Positions 18,117-27,250 of a stretch of DNA of 64,000 nt are shown piece by piece; the stretch's first letter is position 1; each line of letters opens with the position of its first letter. Below the pieces are notes generated by a model. The model saw only the letters and a program-made list of their open reading frames with translations, was not told the DNA's origin and searched no databases. The position numbers and the translations under genes are program-made. This DNA is from Streptomyces paradoxus (GTDB lineage Bacteria; Actinomycetota; Actinomycetes; Streptomycetales; Streptomycetaceae): assembly GCF_014202475.1 (NCBI RefSeq), contig NZ_JACHGV010000010.1, positions 186,001-250,000 of the forward strand, given 5' to 3'.

Positions 18117-18275
18117 AGCAGCTCCTGTATGCAGATGTGTAGGTCCCCCGAGCGGTGGATCACATTAAGCGTTCATGATCCACTTGGGGAAACCAGAAGC
18201 AGCCCATGGTGCTTTCTTCACACCATTCACACCTGCATCGGAAGCCCGTTCGTCAATGCGTTGTCAGCGCGTTCG

Positions 18276-19130
18276 TCAGGGAGTCCGGGCGATCAGGTAC
18301 CGGAACACGTTCGGCATCCACACCGTGCCGTCCTGGCGCCGGTGCGGATGCAGGGCCTCGGTCAGCTCCTTGTCCACCTGCACCTGGTCCGTCGCCGTCA
18401 TGGCCGCGTCGAACAGGCCCGTCGACTTCAGGCCGCGCACCGCGCTGTCCACGTCGGCGTAACCGAAGGGGCACGCCACCCGCCCGGAACCGTCCGGCCT
18501 GAGACCGGCTCGCTGGGCGACGTCCTCCAGGTCGTCGCGGCAGGCCGGACGCCAGCTGCCCGAGGTGCGCAGCGGCTCCGCCAGCTTCGTGGCCACCCGC
18601 ATCACGGACGCCGTGGCGCAGCGCTCCGGCGGACCCCAGCCGGCCAGCACCACGGCCGCACCGCGCTGGGTGAGCGGCGTCGCCTCCGCGAGCAGACCGC
18701 CCAGCCCCTCCGAGTCGCCCGCCAGGCACCCGATCGGCTCGAAGGCGGTCACCAGGGTGTAGCCGGGAGCGCCCGGCACCGCGGTGTCCCGGGGCGAGCC
18801 GTCGACCAGCCGGGCCTCCGGGCCCGTCCGCGTACCCGGCGTCCCGGGCAGCAGCCGCTCCCGCGCCAGGGTCATTCTTTCGGGGGAAGCGTCGACACCG
18901 GTGACCGCCGCTCCCCGGGCGGCGGCCATCAGCAGGGAGAGTCCGGAACCGCAGCCGAGGCCGAGCAGCCGCGTGGCCGGACCCACTTCCAGTCGCTCGT
19001 AGACGGCCTCGTAGAGCGGTACGAGCATCCGCTCCTGGATCTCGGACCAGTCACGCGCGCGTGCACGCAGGTCCACGCGGGGTGCGGCCCCCGCGTGAGG
19101 CAGGTGCTGCCGCACGAGCGTAGGTGTCAT
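18276..19130 (-). CDS. SAM-dependent methyltransferase (class I)
   Basis: A 284-residue class I methyltransferase-like protein. The Rossmann SAM motif I is ATRLLGLGCGSGLSLLMAAA (about residues 52-71), followed by the acidic motif II ..VTGVDASPERMTLARERL. Later strands TLVTAFEPIG and GAAVVLAGWGPPE fit motifs post-I and IV. The substrate is unknown. The ATG at 19130 is chosen because the family-like sequence starts there (MTPTLVRQHLPHAG); an upstream GTG would add 24 residues of low quality. It is divergent from proS, sharing a 199-nt intergenic region. Confidence 0.78.
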   Translation of the reverse strand: MTPTLVRQHLPHAGAAPRVDLRARARDWSEIQERMLVPLYEAVYERLEVGPATRLLGLGCGSGLSLLMAAARGAAVTGVDASPERMTLARERLLPGTPGTRTGPEARLVDGSPRDTAVPGAPGYTLVTAFEPIGCLAGDSEGLGGLLAEATPLTQRGAAVVLAGWGPPERCATASVMRVATKLAEPLRTSGSWRPACRDDLEDVAQRAGLRPDGSGRVACPFGYADVDSAVRGLKSTGLFDAAMTATDQVQVDKELTEALHPHRRQDGTVWMPNVFRYLIARTP

Positions 19131-19317
19131 AAGTAAGCGCCCCAATCCGCCGAGAGTTGCCTCTTGCCCGATTCCATGGCCCCCGTGACAGTGCGCTCGC
19201 ACTACCCCCGTATGCCAGGAAACTCCCCCCTCGACCTGTCGTCCAGTGGAATGGGGCAGGGCTTATGAGTTGTCATGTGCCTATGGCGAGATTTCACATT
19301 CCGGCAACCTGGGCCCG

Positions 19318-19332
19318 TACCATCCCGCCATG
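19318..19332 (+). promoter_or_regulatory. putative proS -10, leaderless start
   Basis: TACCAT at 19318-19323 (TANNNT) ends 7 nt before the proS ATG at 19330. No Shine-Dalgarno sequence is present. A -35 (TTTCAC, 19292-19297) is only weakly spaced (20 nt). Suggests a leaderless mRNA. Confidence 0.45.
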
Positions 19333-20745
19333 GCCAAGGCACCCGTTCTCACCTCCCGGGCGGACGATTTCCCGCGCTGGTACCAGGACTTGATCACCAA
19401 GGCGGAGCTCGCCGACAACGGTCCGGTGCGCGGCACCATGGTCATCCGGCCGTACGGGTACGGGCTGTGGGAGCGGATGCAGGCGGAGATGGACGCCCGC
19501 ATCAAGGAGACGGGCACCCAGAACGCGTACTTCCCGCTGCTGATCCCCGAGTCGTACCTCGCCCGGGAGGCCGACCACGTCGAGGGCTTCGCGCCCGAGC
19601 TGGCCGTGGTCACCCACGGCGGCGGCAAGGAACTCGAAGAGCCCGCCGTGGTCCGCCCCACCTCCGAGATGATCATCAACGAGTACTTCTCGAAGTGGGT
19701 GCAGAGCTACCGCGACCTGCCACTGCTCATCAACCAGTGGGCGAATGTCGTGCGCTGGGAGCTGCGGCCCCGCCTGTTCCTGCGGACGTCCGAGTTCCTC
19801 TGGCAGGAGGGCCACACCGCGCACGCCGGCTACGAGGAGGCGCGCGACTTCGCCGCGCACATCCACCGGCAGGTGTACGAGGACTTCATGCTGAACGTCC
19901 TCGCGATGGACGTCGTCCCCGGCCGCAAGACCGTCAGGGAACGGTTCGCCGGTGCGATCAACACCCTCACCCTCGAAGGCATGATGGGCGACGGCAAGGC
20001 CCTGCAGATGGCCACGAGCCACGAGCTGGGCCAGAACTTCGCGAAGGCCTTCAACACCCGGTACCTGTCCAGGGACGGCCGGCAGGAGCTGGTCTGGCAG
20101 ACGTCCTGGGGTTCCACCACCCGCATGATCGGCGCCCTGGTGATGATGCACGGCGACGACAACGGCCTGCGCGTCCCGCCGCGGCTGGCGCAGATCCAGG
20201 CCGTCGTGCTGGCGATCAAGGGTGACGAAGCGGTTCTGGCCAAAGTCCGCGAGCTCGGCGCCCGGCTCAAGGCGGCCGGCGTCCGCGTCCACGTCGACGA
20301 CCGCACCGACACCCCCTTCGGCCGCCGCGCCGTCGACTGGGAGCTCAAGGGCGTACCGGTCCGCATCGAGATCGGCCCGCGTGACCTGGAGAGCGGCACC
20401 GCGATGCTGGCCCGCCGCATCCCGGGCGGCAAGGAGCCGGTGGCGCTGGAGGACCTGGCCGGGCTGCTCCCCGAGATCCTCGAAGAGGACCAGGCGCTGC
20501 TGCTCCGGCAGTCCCGCGAGCGCCGCGAGTCCCGTACGACCGAGGTCTCGACCCCGGCGGAGGCCGTCGAGGCCGCCACGGCGGGGGGCTGGGCGCGCAT
20601 CCCGTGGGCCGTGCTCGGCGAGGCGGGCGAGGCCGAACTGGCCGAGCACGCGGTGACCGTACGGTGTCTGGTCGCCGAGGACGGGTCGGTGCCGGACGCC
20701 GACGACGCGCCCGGTAACGTCGCGGTCGTCGCGCGCGCTTACTGA
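19330..20745 (+). CDS. proS: prolyl-tRNA synthetase (archaeal/eukaryal-type short form)
   Basis: Class II aminoacyl-tRNA synthetase charging tRNA-Pro. At 471 residues without the bacterial editing (INS) domain it belongs to the archaeal/eukaryal-like form, which starts MAKAPVLTSRADDFPRWYQD. Motif 1 lies around NAYFPLLIPESYLA, motif 2 is WELRPRLFLRTSEFLWQEGHTAH, and motif 3 is QTSWGSTTRMIGALVMMHGDD. An anticodon-binding domain follows at about 290-390 (KAAGVRVHVDDRTDTPFGRR). A second, bacterial-type ProRS is common in Streptomyces, but is not in this window. Start at 19330: homology begins exactly there. Confidence 0.93.
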   Translation: MAKAPVLTSRADDFPRWYQDLITKAELADNGPVRGTMVIRPYGYGLWERMQAEMDARIKETGTQNAYFPLLIPESYLAREADHVEGFAPELAVVTHGGGKELEEPAVVRPTSEMIINEYFSKWVQSYRDLPLLINQWANVVRWELRPRLFLRTSEFLWQEGHTAHAGYEEARDFAAHIHRQVYEDFMLNVLAMDVVPGRKTVRERFAGAINTLTLEGMMGDGKALQMATSHELGQNFAKAFNTRYLSRDGRQELVWQTSWGSTTRMIGALVMMHGDDNGLRVPPRLAQIQAVVLAIKGDEAVLAKVRELGARLKAAGVRVHVDDRTDTPFGRRAVDWELKGVPVRIEIGPRDLESGTAMLARRIPGGKEPVALEDLAGLLPEILEEDQALLLRQSRERRESRTTEVSTPAEAVEAATAGGWARIPWAVLGEAGEAELAEHAVTVRCLVAEDGSVPDADDAPGNVAVVARAY

Positions 20746-20995
20746 GCAGGGCCCCAGGCGGCCGAAACGCCTCTTGCGTACCCGCGGACCTCTGCTACAT
20801 CGGCGCGCGCGGTTTGCGTACGCGCCGGCGCGTACGCGGGACTACGCACCACCTTGTGGTGAGCTGCGAGGCTTATCCACAGATCAGCGCACCCGCCCTC
20901 GTCGGGACGCATCAGAGGCAACTGACGGGTACGTGCAAATTATTTGGGATGGCCCGGAATCGGAACACTGAGGCACCCCGGCTCGTTGTCATTAC

Positions 20996-21598
20996 GTGAG
21001 CACGACACAGACACCACCTGTTCTCGCCGCAGAGCTGGCACAGGCGTGGGCCGACATTCAGCGGTACCACCCCGAGCTGCCCGACCTTGCCGCGCCAGAG
21101 TCCCTGATCGGGGAGTCGTCGTCCGCGTGCGGTCACGAGCTCTCCTTCGAGCGACTGCTCCATGAGGCAGTCCATGGCATCGCCGCCTCCCGCGGCGTCC
21201 GCGACACCTCCCGTGCCGGCCGCTACCACAACCGCAGATTCCTCGCGATCGCCGAGGAGCTGGGCCTGGACCACCCCGAGGAACCGCATCCCAGCAGCGG
21301 CTTCTCCCTGGTCACGCTCACCCCCGAGGCGAAACGCCGCTACCGCCCGACGATGGAGCGCCTCCAGCGCGCCCTGAAGGCGCACACCGCGGCGACCTCC
21401 TCCGACACCTCCCGCACCTTCCGGGGCCCGGCCGCCCGGCACGGCTCCTCCGGCGGCGGCGTCCGCGTCAAGGCGGTCTGCGACTGCGGCCGCAACGTCC
21501 GGGTCGTCCCGTCGGTCCTGGCCCAGGCCCCGATCGTCTGCGGCGGCTGCGGCAAGCCGTTCCGGATCCCGGACGTCGTGGGAGCGGTAGCGAGCTGA
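20996..21598 (+). CDS. SprT-like putative zinc metalloprotein
   Basis: A 200-residue protein with LLHEAVHGIAASRGV (HExxH, residues about 56-60) and a downstream YHNRRFLAIAEELGL segment, the layout of SprT-like/minigluzincin domains where the second region supplies the third zinc ligand. Near the C-terminus C-D-C-x17-C-x2-C (CDCGRNV ... CGGCGKPF) forms a zinc ribbon, also usual in SprT-like proteins. No signal peptide is present, so it acts in the cytoplasm, perhaps on DNA-associated substrates by family analogy. Proteolytic activity is not shown. GTG start at 20996; no clear ribosome-binding site is seen. Confidence 0.75.
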   Translation: MSTTQTPPVLAAELAQAWADIQRYHPELPDLAAPESLIGESSSACGHELSFERLLHEAVHGIAASRGVRDTSRAGRYHNRRFLAIAEELGLDHPEEPHPSSGFSLVTLTPEAKRRYRPTMERLQRALKAHTAATSSDTSRTFRGPAARHGSSGGGVRVKAVCDCGRNVRVVPSVLAQAPIVCGGCGKPFRIPDVVGAVAS

Positions 21599-21892
21599 CG
21601 CCCTCCACCGGCATCTCGTGGCTGCCGGTCGTCGGCGCGGGGCTCGGACCGTGTCGCGCACCCGACGTGCCCCCCTTCCACGCCGGGTGCGCCGTCGGCA
21701 TGCCCGCACACCGGCGCAGGCCCCCGGCCCGGAGCGCCCCCCGGGGTGTGGCACAATGGCTAGCTGTACTCGACAGCCGCACAGGAACCCTCTCGCCTCC
21801 GGCTGACGCGTCCATCGGGCACTCGGGTACCGCAACCCCACGCGGCATTTCCGCCGTGCCCAACCACGTCAAAACCAGGAGAACCCACTCCC
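21599..21892 (+). promoter_or_regulatory. rpsP upstream region
   Basis: A 294-nt region with no gene. The first half is very GC-rich; a ribosomal-operon promoter is expected near the AT-richer segment at about 21745-21775, but no clear -35/-10 pair can be assigned. Confidence 0.35.
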
Positions 21893-22312
21893 GTGGCAGT
21901 CAAGATCAAGCTGAAGCGTCTGGGCAAGATCCGTTCGCCTCACTACCGCATCGTCGTTGCCGACTCCCGTACCCGCCGTGACGGCCGGGCCATCGAGGAG
22001 ATCGGCAAGTACCACCCGACGTACAACCCGTCGGTGATCGAGGTCGACGCCGAGCGTGTGGCGTACTGGCTCGGTGTCGGCGCCCAGCCGACCGAGCCCG
22101 TGATGGCCATCCTCAAGAAGACCGGCGACTGGCAGAAGTTCAAGGGCGAGCCCGCCCCGGCTCCGCTGCTGACGCAGCCGGAGAAGGCCGCGCGCCCGTC
22201 GTTCGAGGCCATCGGTGGCGAGGACGAGGGCAAGGGTGAGGCGATCACCCAGAAGAAGAAGGCTGAGAAGAAGGACGAGGCCGCCGCTGAGTCCGCTTCG
22301 ACCGAGGCCTGA
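21893..22312 (+). CDS. rpsP: 30S ribosomal protein S16
   Basis: Ribosomal protein S16, 139 residues. The first 80 residues are canonical (AVKIKLKRLGKIRSPHYRIV, DSRTRRDGRAIEEIGKYHPT). The remainder is an extended Lys/Glu/Ala-rich tail typical of actinobacterial S16. AGGAG lies 10 nt before the GTG start. It opens the rpsP-khpA-rimM-trmD-rplS cluster; the KH gene begins 2 nt after its stop. Confidence 0.97.
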   Translation: MAVKIKLKRLGKIRSPHYRIVVADSRTRRDGRAIEEIGKYHPTYNPSVIEVDAERVAYWLGVGAQPTEPVMAILKKTGDWQKFKGEPAPAPLLTQPEKAARPSFEAIGGEDEGKGEAITQKKKAEKKDEAAAESASTEA

Positions 22313-22314
22313 GC

Positions 22315-22554
22315 ATGCTCGAGGAGGCTCTCGAGCACCTCGTGAAGGGCATCGTCGACAACCCTGACGATGTGCAGGTCGCCTCGCGCAACCTGCGCCG
22401 CGGTCGCGTGCTCGAGGTCCGGGTCCACCCGGACGACCTCGGCAAGGTGATCGGCCGCAACGGCCGCACCGCACGCGCCCTGCGTACCGTCGTGGGCGCC
22501 ATCGGCGGTCGCGGCGTCCGCGTCGACCTCGTCGACGTGGACCACGTCCGCTGA
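22315..22554 (+). CDS. khpA: KH-domain RNA-binding protein KhpA
   Basis: A 79-residue single KH domain protein (YlqC/KhpA family). It contains LEVRVHPDDLGKVIGRNGRT with the GxxG loop G-R-N-G at residues about 47-50, and begins MLEEALEHLVKGIVDNPDDV. It binds RNA, probably as a homodimer or with a KhpB/Jag partner encoded elsewhere. It lies between rpsP and rimM, the usual place. Confidence 0.93.
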   Translation: MLEEALEHLVKGIVDNPDDVQVASRNLRRGRVLEVRVHPDDLGKVIGRNGRTARALRTVVGAIGGRGVRVDLVDVDHVR

Positions 22555-22636
22555 CGCTTAACGCGTAACCGGCTCGGGCCGGGGAGGGCCTGAGGGCCGT
22601 CCCCGGCCCGCAGTCGTATGACAGGAGATTGGACAC

Positions 22637-23179
22637 GTGCAGCTGGTAGTCGCACGGATCGGCCGTGCCCATGGCATCAAGGGTGAGGTCACCGTCGAGG
22701 TACGGACCGACGAGCCGGAGCTGAGGCTCGGCCCCGGCGCCGTACTCACCACCGATCCCGCCTCCGCGGGACCGCTCACCATCGAGACGGGCCGCGTCCA
22801 CAGCGGCCGCCTCCTGCTGCGCTTCGAGGGCGTCAGCGACCGCAGCGGCGCCGAGGCCCTGCGCAACACCCTCCTGATCGCCGAGGTCGACCCGGAGGAA
22901 CTGCCCGAGGGCGAGGACGAGTACTACGACCACCAGCTCATCGACCTCGACGTGGTCACCGCGGACGGCACCGAGGTCGGGCGGATCACCGAGATCTCGC
23001 ACCTGCCCACCCAGGACCTGTTCATCGTGGAGCGCCCCGACGGCAGCGAGGTGATGATCCCCTTCGTCGAGGAGATCGTCAGGGAGATCGACCTGGAGGA
23101 GCAGAAGGCCGTCATCACCCCGCCGCCGGGACTGATCGACGACCGCGCGGAGATCGCCTCCAGCCGGGACGAGTCGTAA
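22637..23179 (+). CDS. rimM: 16S rRNA processing protein RimM
   Basis: Ribosome maturation factor of 180 residues that binds S19 and assists 30S head assembly. The N-terminal barrel begins MQLVVARIGRAHGIKGEVTVE; the C-terminal PRC-barrel contains YYDHQLIDLDVVTADGTEVG and VEEIVREIDLEEQKAVITPP. GTG start at 22637 with AGGAG 9 nt upstream. Its stop overlaps the trmD ATG by one base (TAATG). Confidence 0.96.
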   Translation: MQLVVARIGRAHGIKGEVTVEVRTDEPELRLGPGAVLTTDPASAGPLTIETGRVHSGRLLLRFEGVSDRSGAEALRNTLLIAEVDPEELPEGEDEYYDHQLIDLDVVTADGTEVGRITEISHLPTQDLFIVERPDGSEVMIPFVEEIVREIDLEEQKAVITPPPGLIDDRAEIASSRDES

Positions 23180-24012
23180 TGCGCCTCGACGTCGTCACGA
23201 TCTTCCCCGAGTACCTGGAACCCCTGAACGTCTCCCTCGTCGGCAAGGCACGCGCGCGTGGACAGCTCGACGTGCACGTCCACGACCTGCGTACCTGGAC
23301 CTACGACCGGCACAACACCGTCGACGACACCCCGTACGGCGGCGGGCCCGGCATGGTCATGAAGACCGGGCCGTGGGGGGACGCACTGGACTCCGTCCTG
23401 GCCGACGGCTACGAGACGGGCTCCCGGGCGCCCGCCCTCATCGTGCCCACGCCCAGCGGCCGCCCCTTCACCCAGGAACTCGCGGTCCAGCTCTCCGAGC
23501 GCCCCTGGCTGATCTTCACGCCGGCCCGCTACGAGGGCATCGACCGCCGCGTCGTCGACGAGTACGCGACACGGATGCCGGTGTACGAGGTGTCCATCGG
23601 CGACTACGTCCTGGCCGGTGGCGAGGCGGCCGTCCTCGTCGTCACGGAGGCCGTGGCGCGGCTGCTGCCCGGGGTCCTGGGCAACGCCGAGTCCCACCGC
23701 GACGACTCCTTCGCGCCCGGCGCGATGGCGAGCCTGCTGGAGGGGCCCGTCTACACCAAGCCGCCCGAGTGGCGCGGCCGGGACATCCCCGACGTGCTGC
23801 TCAGCGGTCACCACGGGAAGATCGCCCGCTGGCGCCGCGACGAGGCCCTCAAGCGCACCACCGCCCACCGGCCCGACCTCATCGAGCGCTGCGACCCCAA
23901 GGCCTTCGACAAGAAGGACCGCGAGATGCTCTCCATCCTCGGCTGGGCACCCGACCCGGCGGGAGAGCCGTACGGCCGATTTTGGCGCAGGGCCGACGGC
24001 GTGGAAGAATAG
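23179..24012 (+). CDS. trmD: tRNA (guanine37-N1)-methyltransferase TrmD
   Basis: A SPOUT-class methyltransferase of 277 residues that makes m1G37 in tRNAs and guards the reading frame. It starts MRLDVVTIFPEYLEPLNVSL and shows the active-site loop VDDTPYGGGPGMVMK. The trefoil-knot SAM site is ICARYEGID-like (FTPARYEGIDRRVVDEYATR), followed by EVSIGDYVLAGGEAAVLV. It is coupled to rimM and followed by rplS after a 134-nt leader. Confidence 0.97.
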   Translation: MRLDVVTIFPEYLEPLNVSLVGKARARGQLDVHVHDLRTWTYDRHNTVDDTPYGGGPGMVMKTGPWGDALDSVLADGYETGSRAPALIVPTPSGRPFTQELAVQLSERPWLIFTPARYEGIDRRVVDEYATRMPVYEVSIGDYVLAGGEAAVLVVTEAVARLLPGVLGNAESHRDDSFAPGAMASLLEGPVYTKPPEWRGRDIPDVLLSGHHGKIARWRRDEALKRTTAHRPDLIERCDPKAFDKKDREMLSILGWAPDPAGEPYGRFWRRADGVEE

Positions 24013-24146
24013 CCAGCTGTTGTGCGTCCGTCCGGCGTGCGCCCCTGCCACAGGGGGAGACGACGTCCGCCCCGACCCGCACACACCTGATCCCGAAAAC
24101 CTAGTTTCCGTTGATGACCTGTGGCATCAGCGAGGAAAGCAGACTC

Positions 24147-24497
24147 ATGTCTCACCTGCTCGACACCGTCGACTCCGCGTCGCTGCGCAGCGACGTCCCC
24201 GCCTTCCGCCCGGGCGACACCGTCAACGTCCACGTCCGCGTCATCGAGGGCAACCGCTCCCGTGTGCAGCAGTTCAAGGGCGTTGTGATCCGCCGCCAGG
24301 GCTCCGGCGTGCGCGAGACCTTCACGGTCCGCAAGGTCTCCTTCTCCGTCGGCGTCGAGCGCACCTTCCCGGTGCACACCCCGATCGTGGAGAAGATCGA
24401 GCTCGTCACCAAGGGTGACGTCCGTCGCGCCAAGCTGTACTACCTGCGCGAGCTGCGCGGCAAGGCCGCGAAGATCAAGGAGAAGCGCGAGAGCTGA
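24147..24497 (+). CDS. rplS: 50S ribosomal protein L19
   Basis: Ribosomal protein L19, 116 residues: LRSDVPAFRPGDTVNVHVRV, GVVIRRQGSGVRETFTVRKV, HTPIVEKIELVTKGDVRRAK and a basic C-terminus. The ATG at 24147 follows GAGGAA (24132-24137); an upstream in-frame ATG at 24111 lacks homology. The 134-nt gap after trmD could carry an autoregulatory leader; none was recognised. Confidence 0.97.
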   Translation: MSHLLDTVDSASLRSDVPAFRPGDTVNVHVRVIEGNRSRVQQFKGVVIRRQGSGVRETFTVRKVSFSVGVERTFPVHTPIVEKIELVTKGDVRRAKLYYLRELRGKAAKIKEKRES

Positions 24498-24542
24498 GCG
24501 CTCTCCGGGGTTCACACCGGGGCCGGATAGCATCTGGCTCCG

Positions 24543-25265
24543 ATGGACACCGAAGCACAGCCGACGGAGCGCGACCGCTCCTCCCGCCCTTCCGCATCCG
24601 AGGGAACGACCTCGGAGGCCGCAGGGCCGGAGGACCGGTCGCGTTTCGCGTTGGTGTCGCGACTCAGCTCCTGGATCCCGGGCGGCCGGATCACTCTCAC
24701 CCTGCTCGTCTGCCTGCTTTTCCTGCTGTTGCTCAGTACGTTCGTGCTGCGCCCGTTCCAGATCCCCAGCGGATCCATGGAGCAGGGATTGAGGATCGGG
24801 GACCGGGTTCTCGTAAATAAGTTGGCATACCGTTTCGGTGCCGTGCCGCAGCGGGGAGACATCGTCGTGTTCGACGGGACCGGGTACTTCGGGCACGCGG
24901 ACTACATCAAACGCGTTGTCGGTGTGGGGGGAGACCGCGTGGTCTGCTGCGACAGGGAGGGGAGGATCCAGGTGAACGGCCGGCCGGTCGACGAGTCGGG
25001 CTTCCTGTATCCCGGCGACAGCCCGTCCGCGGTGCCCTTCGACGTCGTCGTGCCCGACGGCACCCTGTTCGTCCTCGGCGACCACCGCAGCGACTCCAGC
25101 GACTCCCGCGACCACCTCGGCTCGCCGGGCGGCGGCATGATCCCCGTCGGCGACGTGATCGGACGAGCCGACTGGATCATCTGGCCCTTCGGTCACGTCA
25201 CCGGGCTGCACCGCCCCGACGCCTACGCGCGCGTGCCCGCCGGAAGGGCGGGCGCCCATGGGTAA
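24543..25265 (+). CDS. sipW: type I signal peptidase SipW
   Basis: First of four tandem type I signal peptidases, 240 residues. After a charged N-terminus, residues about 57-77 form a membrane helix (ITLTLLVCLLFLLLLSTFVL). The catalytic serine lies in IPSGSMEQGLRIGDRVLVNK and the general-base lysine in DYIKRVVGVGGDRV; box E is LFVLGDHRSDSSDSR. It cleaves secretory signal peptides outside the membrane. Naming follows the sipW-X-Y-Z order described for S. lividans, where sipWXY form one operon. TAGCAT (24528-24533) may be the -10. The stop overlaps sipX by 8 nt. Confidence 0.92.
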   Translation: MDTEAQPTERDRSSRPSASEGTTSEAAGPEDRSRFALVSRLSSWIPGGRITLTLLVCLLFLLLLSTFVLRPFQIPSGSMEQGLRIGDRVLVNKLAYRFGAVPQRGDIVVFDGTGYFGHADYIKRVVGVGGDRVVCCDREGRIQVNGRPVDESGFLYPGDSPSAVPFDVVVPDGTLFVLGDHRSDSSDSRDHLGSPGGGMIPVGDVIGRADWIIWPFGHVTGLHRPDAYARVPAGRAGAHG

Positions 25266-26352
25266 CCGCGGCAAACCGCGCGGCGTCCCCGCGAGCCCCG
25301 CGGAGAACCTGCTGCCCACCGGCGCCCGGCGCGCCGCCGGCGCCGCCTCCAGCGGCCGGACACGCGCCGAGCGGCGCAAGCTCCAGCGCAAGGTCAAGCG
25401 GCGCCGCAGGCGCGGTGCCGTCAAGGAGATACCGCTCCTCGTGGGCGTCGCCGTCCTGATAGCGCTCGTGCTGAAGACGTTCCTCGTGCAGGCCTTCGTC
25501 ATCCCGTCCGGCTCCATGGAGCAGACGATCCAGATCGGCGACCGCGTCCTGGTCGACAAGCTCACCCCGTGGTTCGGCTCGAAGCCGCAGCGCGGGGACG
25601 TCGTCGTCTTCAAGGACCCCGGCGGCTGGCTCCAGGACGAGCAGCCCGCCAAGCAGAAGTCGGACCCCGTCGTCATCAAGCAGGTCAAGGAAGGGCTCAC
25701 TTTCATCGGCCTGCTGCCGTCGGAGAACGAGAAGGACCTCATCAAGCGGGTCGTCGGTGTCGGCGGCGACCGCGTCAAGTGCTGCGACACGCAAGGGCGC
25801 GTGACCGTCAACGGCGTCCCGCTGATCGAGGACTACCTGTATCCCGGCATCGCCCCGTCCGACACGCCGTTCGACATCACCGTCCCCCAAGGGCGGCTGT
25901 GGGTGATGGGCGACCACCGGAACAACTCCGCGGACTCCCGCGCCCACCAGGACACCGACTACGGGGGCACCGTCTCCGAGGACGAGGTGGTGGGCCGCGC
26001 CATGGTCATCGCCTGGCCCTTCGGGCACTGGAACATGCTGGAGGAACCGAATACCTACGCCTCCGTGTCCGACTCGGCCACCGGGTCGACCGCTGCTCCC
26101 GAACTGTCGCATAGGGTTGCCTCCTACGATTCGAATGGAACGATCCAGCTCCCGACCCCTGCGGAACTCCCGCTCGTTATGGGAGTGGTGGGCCTGCGTC
26201 GTGTGTGGGGCAGGCGGCGGCACAGAGTGAGGAGTTGGCGTGGGGGATGTGGCGGTTGGCGCACGGTCCGGACACGACGGCGAGGAGCATCGCGGACGCC
26301 CCGCGGAATCCGCCGTCCCGGCCGCGGACAGCGCCGTGACCTCCGGGAGTGA
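25258..26352 (+). CDS. sipX: type I signal peptidase SipX
   Basis: Type I signal peptidase of 364 residues with an unusually basic N-terminus (RRKLQRKVKRRRRRGAVKE) before the membrane helix PLLVGVAVLIALVLKTFLVQ. Catalytic serine in VIPSGSMEQTIQIGDRVLVD, lysine in KDLIKRVVGVGGDRVKCC, and LWVMGDHRNNSADSR near residue 220. The last 40 residues or so are Arg-rich (RRVWGRRRHRVRSWRGG) and lie in a region that overlaps sipY by 113 nt in another frame; this tail may be a composition artefact of the overlap or a real extension. The ATG at 25258 overlaps the end of sipW. Confidence 0.88.
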   Translation: MGNRGKPRGVPASPAENLLPTGARRAAGAASSGRTRAERRKLQRKVKRRRRRGAVKEIPLLVGVAVLIALVLKTFLVQAFVIPSGSMEQTIQIGDRVLVDKLTPWFGSKPQRGDVVVFKDPGGWLQDEQPAKQKSDPVVIKQVKEGLTFIGLLPSENEKDLIKRVVGVGGDRVKCCDTQGRVTVNGVPLIEDYLYPGIAPSDTPFDITVPQGRLWVMGDHRNNSADSRAHQDTDYGGTVSEDEVVGRAMVIAWPFGHWNMLEEPNTYASVSDSATGSTAAPELSHRVASYDSNGTIQLPTPAELPLVMGVVGLRRVWGRRRHRVRSWRGGCGGWRTVRTRRRGASRTPRGIRRPGRGQRRDLRE

Positions 26353-27196
26353 CTCCGGGACAGCCGAGGACGGCAGGGTGACGGGAGAACACACGACAGC
26401 CGGAGAGCCGGGCGGACCGGCCCGGACACCGAAGAAGCCGCGCTCCTTCTGGAAGGAGTTGCCCATCCTGATCGGTATCGCGCTGGTTCTGGCGCTGCTG
26501 ATCAAGACCTTCCTGGTGCAGGCGTTCTCCATCCCCTCCGACTCGATGCAGAACACCCTCCAGCAGGGTGACCGCGTCCTGGTCGACAAACTCACCCCCT
26601 GGTTCGGCTCCGAGCCCGAGCGCGGCGAGGTCGTCGTCTTCCACGACCCGGACAACTGGCTGGCGGGCGAGCCGACCACGGACCCGAACGCCCTGCAGAC
26701 CTTCCTCAGCTGGATCGGCCTCATGCCGTCCGCGGAGGAGAAGGACCTCATCAAGCGCGTCATCGGCGTCGGCGGCGACACCATCGAGTGCAAGGGCACC
26801 GGCCCGCTCACGGTCAACGGCAAGGCGCTGAACGAGCAGTCGTACGTCTACGCCGGCAACACGCCGTGCAGCGTCGACGACCAGGGCGGCCAGTTCAAGG
26901 TGAAGGTCCCCAAGGGCTTCATCTGGGTCATGGGCGACCACCGGCAGAACTCGCGGGACTCCCGCTACAACCAGTCCGACAAGAACCACGGCATGGTCCC
27001 GGTGAAGGACGTCGTCGGACGCGCCGTCGTCGTCGCCTGGCCGATCAACCGCTGGGACAACCTGCCGGTGCCGGACACCTTCGACCAGTCCGGTCTGAAC
27101 GCCCAGCCGAACGCGGCGGGCCTGCCGGTCGCACCGCAGGGGATCGCGCTCCTCGGTGTGGTGCCGGTGGTGCTCTGGCGTCGCCGGAAGCAGTGA
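26240..27196 (+). CDS. sipY: type I signal peptidase SipY
   Basis: Type I signal peptidase of 318 residues. The N-terminal 65 residues are hydrophilic; a membrane helix follows (LPILIGIALVLALLIKTFLV). The catalytic serine is in SIPSDSMQNTLQQGDRVLVD and the lysine in KDLIKRVIGVGGDTIECKG; FIWVMGDHRQNSRDSRYNQ is box E. A C-terminal hydrophobic segment (GIALLGVVPVVLWRRRKQ) gives a second membrane anchor, a feature of SipY in S. lividans. The GTG at 26240 has GAGGAG 5 nt upstream; in-frame GTGs at 26336 and 26378 are alternatives that would reduce the overlap with sipX. Confidence 0.9.
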   Translation: MGDVAVGARSGHDGEEHRGRPAESAVPAADSAVTSGSDSGTAEDGRVTGEHTTAGEPGGPARTPKKPRSFWKELPILIGIALVLALLIKTFLVQAFSIPSDSMQNTLQQGDRVLVDKLTPWFGSEPERGEVVVFHDPDNWLAGEPTTDPNALQTFLSWIGLMPSAEEKDLIKRVIGVGGDTIECKGTGPLTVNGKALNEQSYVYAGNTPCSVDDQGGQFKVKVPKGFIWVMGDHRQNSRDSRYNQSDKNHGMVPVKDVVGRAVVVAWPINRWDNLPVPDTFDQSGLNAQPNAAGLPVAPQGIALLGVVPVVLWRRRKQ

Positions 27197-27209
27197 TCCC
27201 GACCATGGG

Positions 27210-27250
27210 CTGACCGTGGCCTGTACCCCCGGGTAGGGTGCGGACCCATG
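27210..27250 (+). promoter_or_regulatory. sipZ promoter, leaderless
   Basis: CTGACC (27210-27215), an 18-bp spacer and TAGGGT (27234-27239) form a housekeeping-type promoter ending 8 nt before the sipZ ATG. No Shine-Dalgarno is needed. It agrees with sipZ heading its own operon in S. lividans. Confidence 0.6.

Noticed and set aside
24013..24146. Known L19-type leader RNA before rplS
   Set aside because: The 134-nt gap shows no recognisable conserved leader structure.
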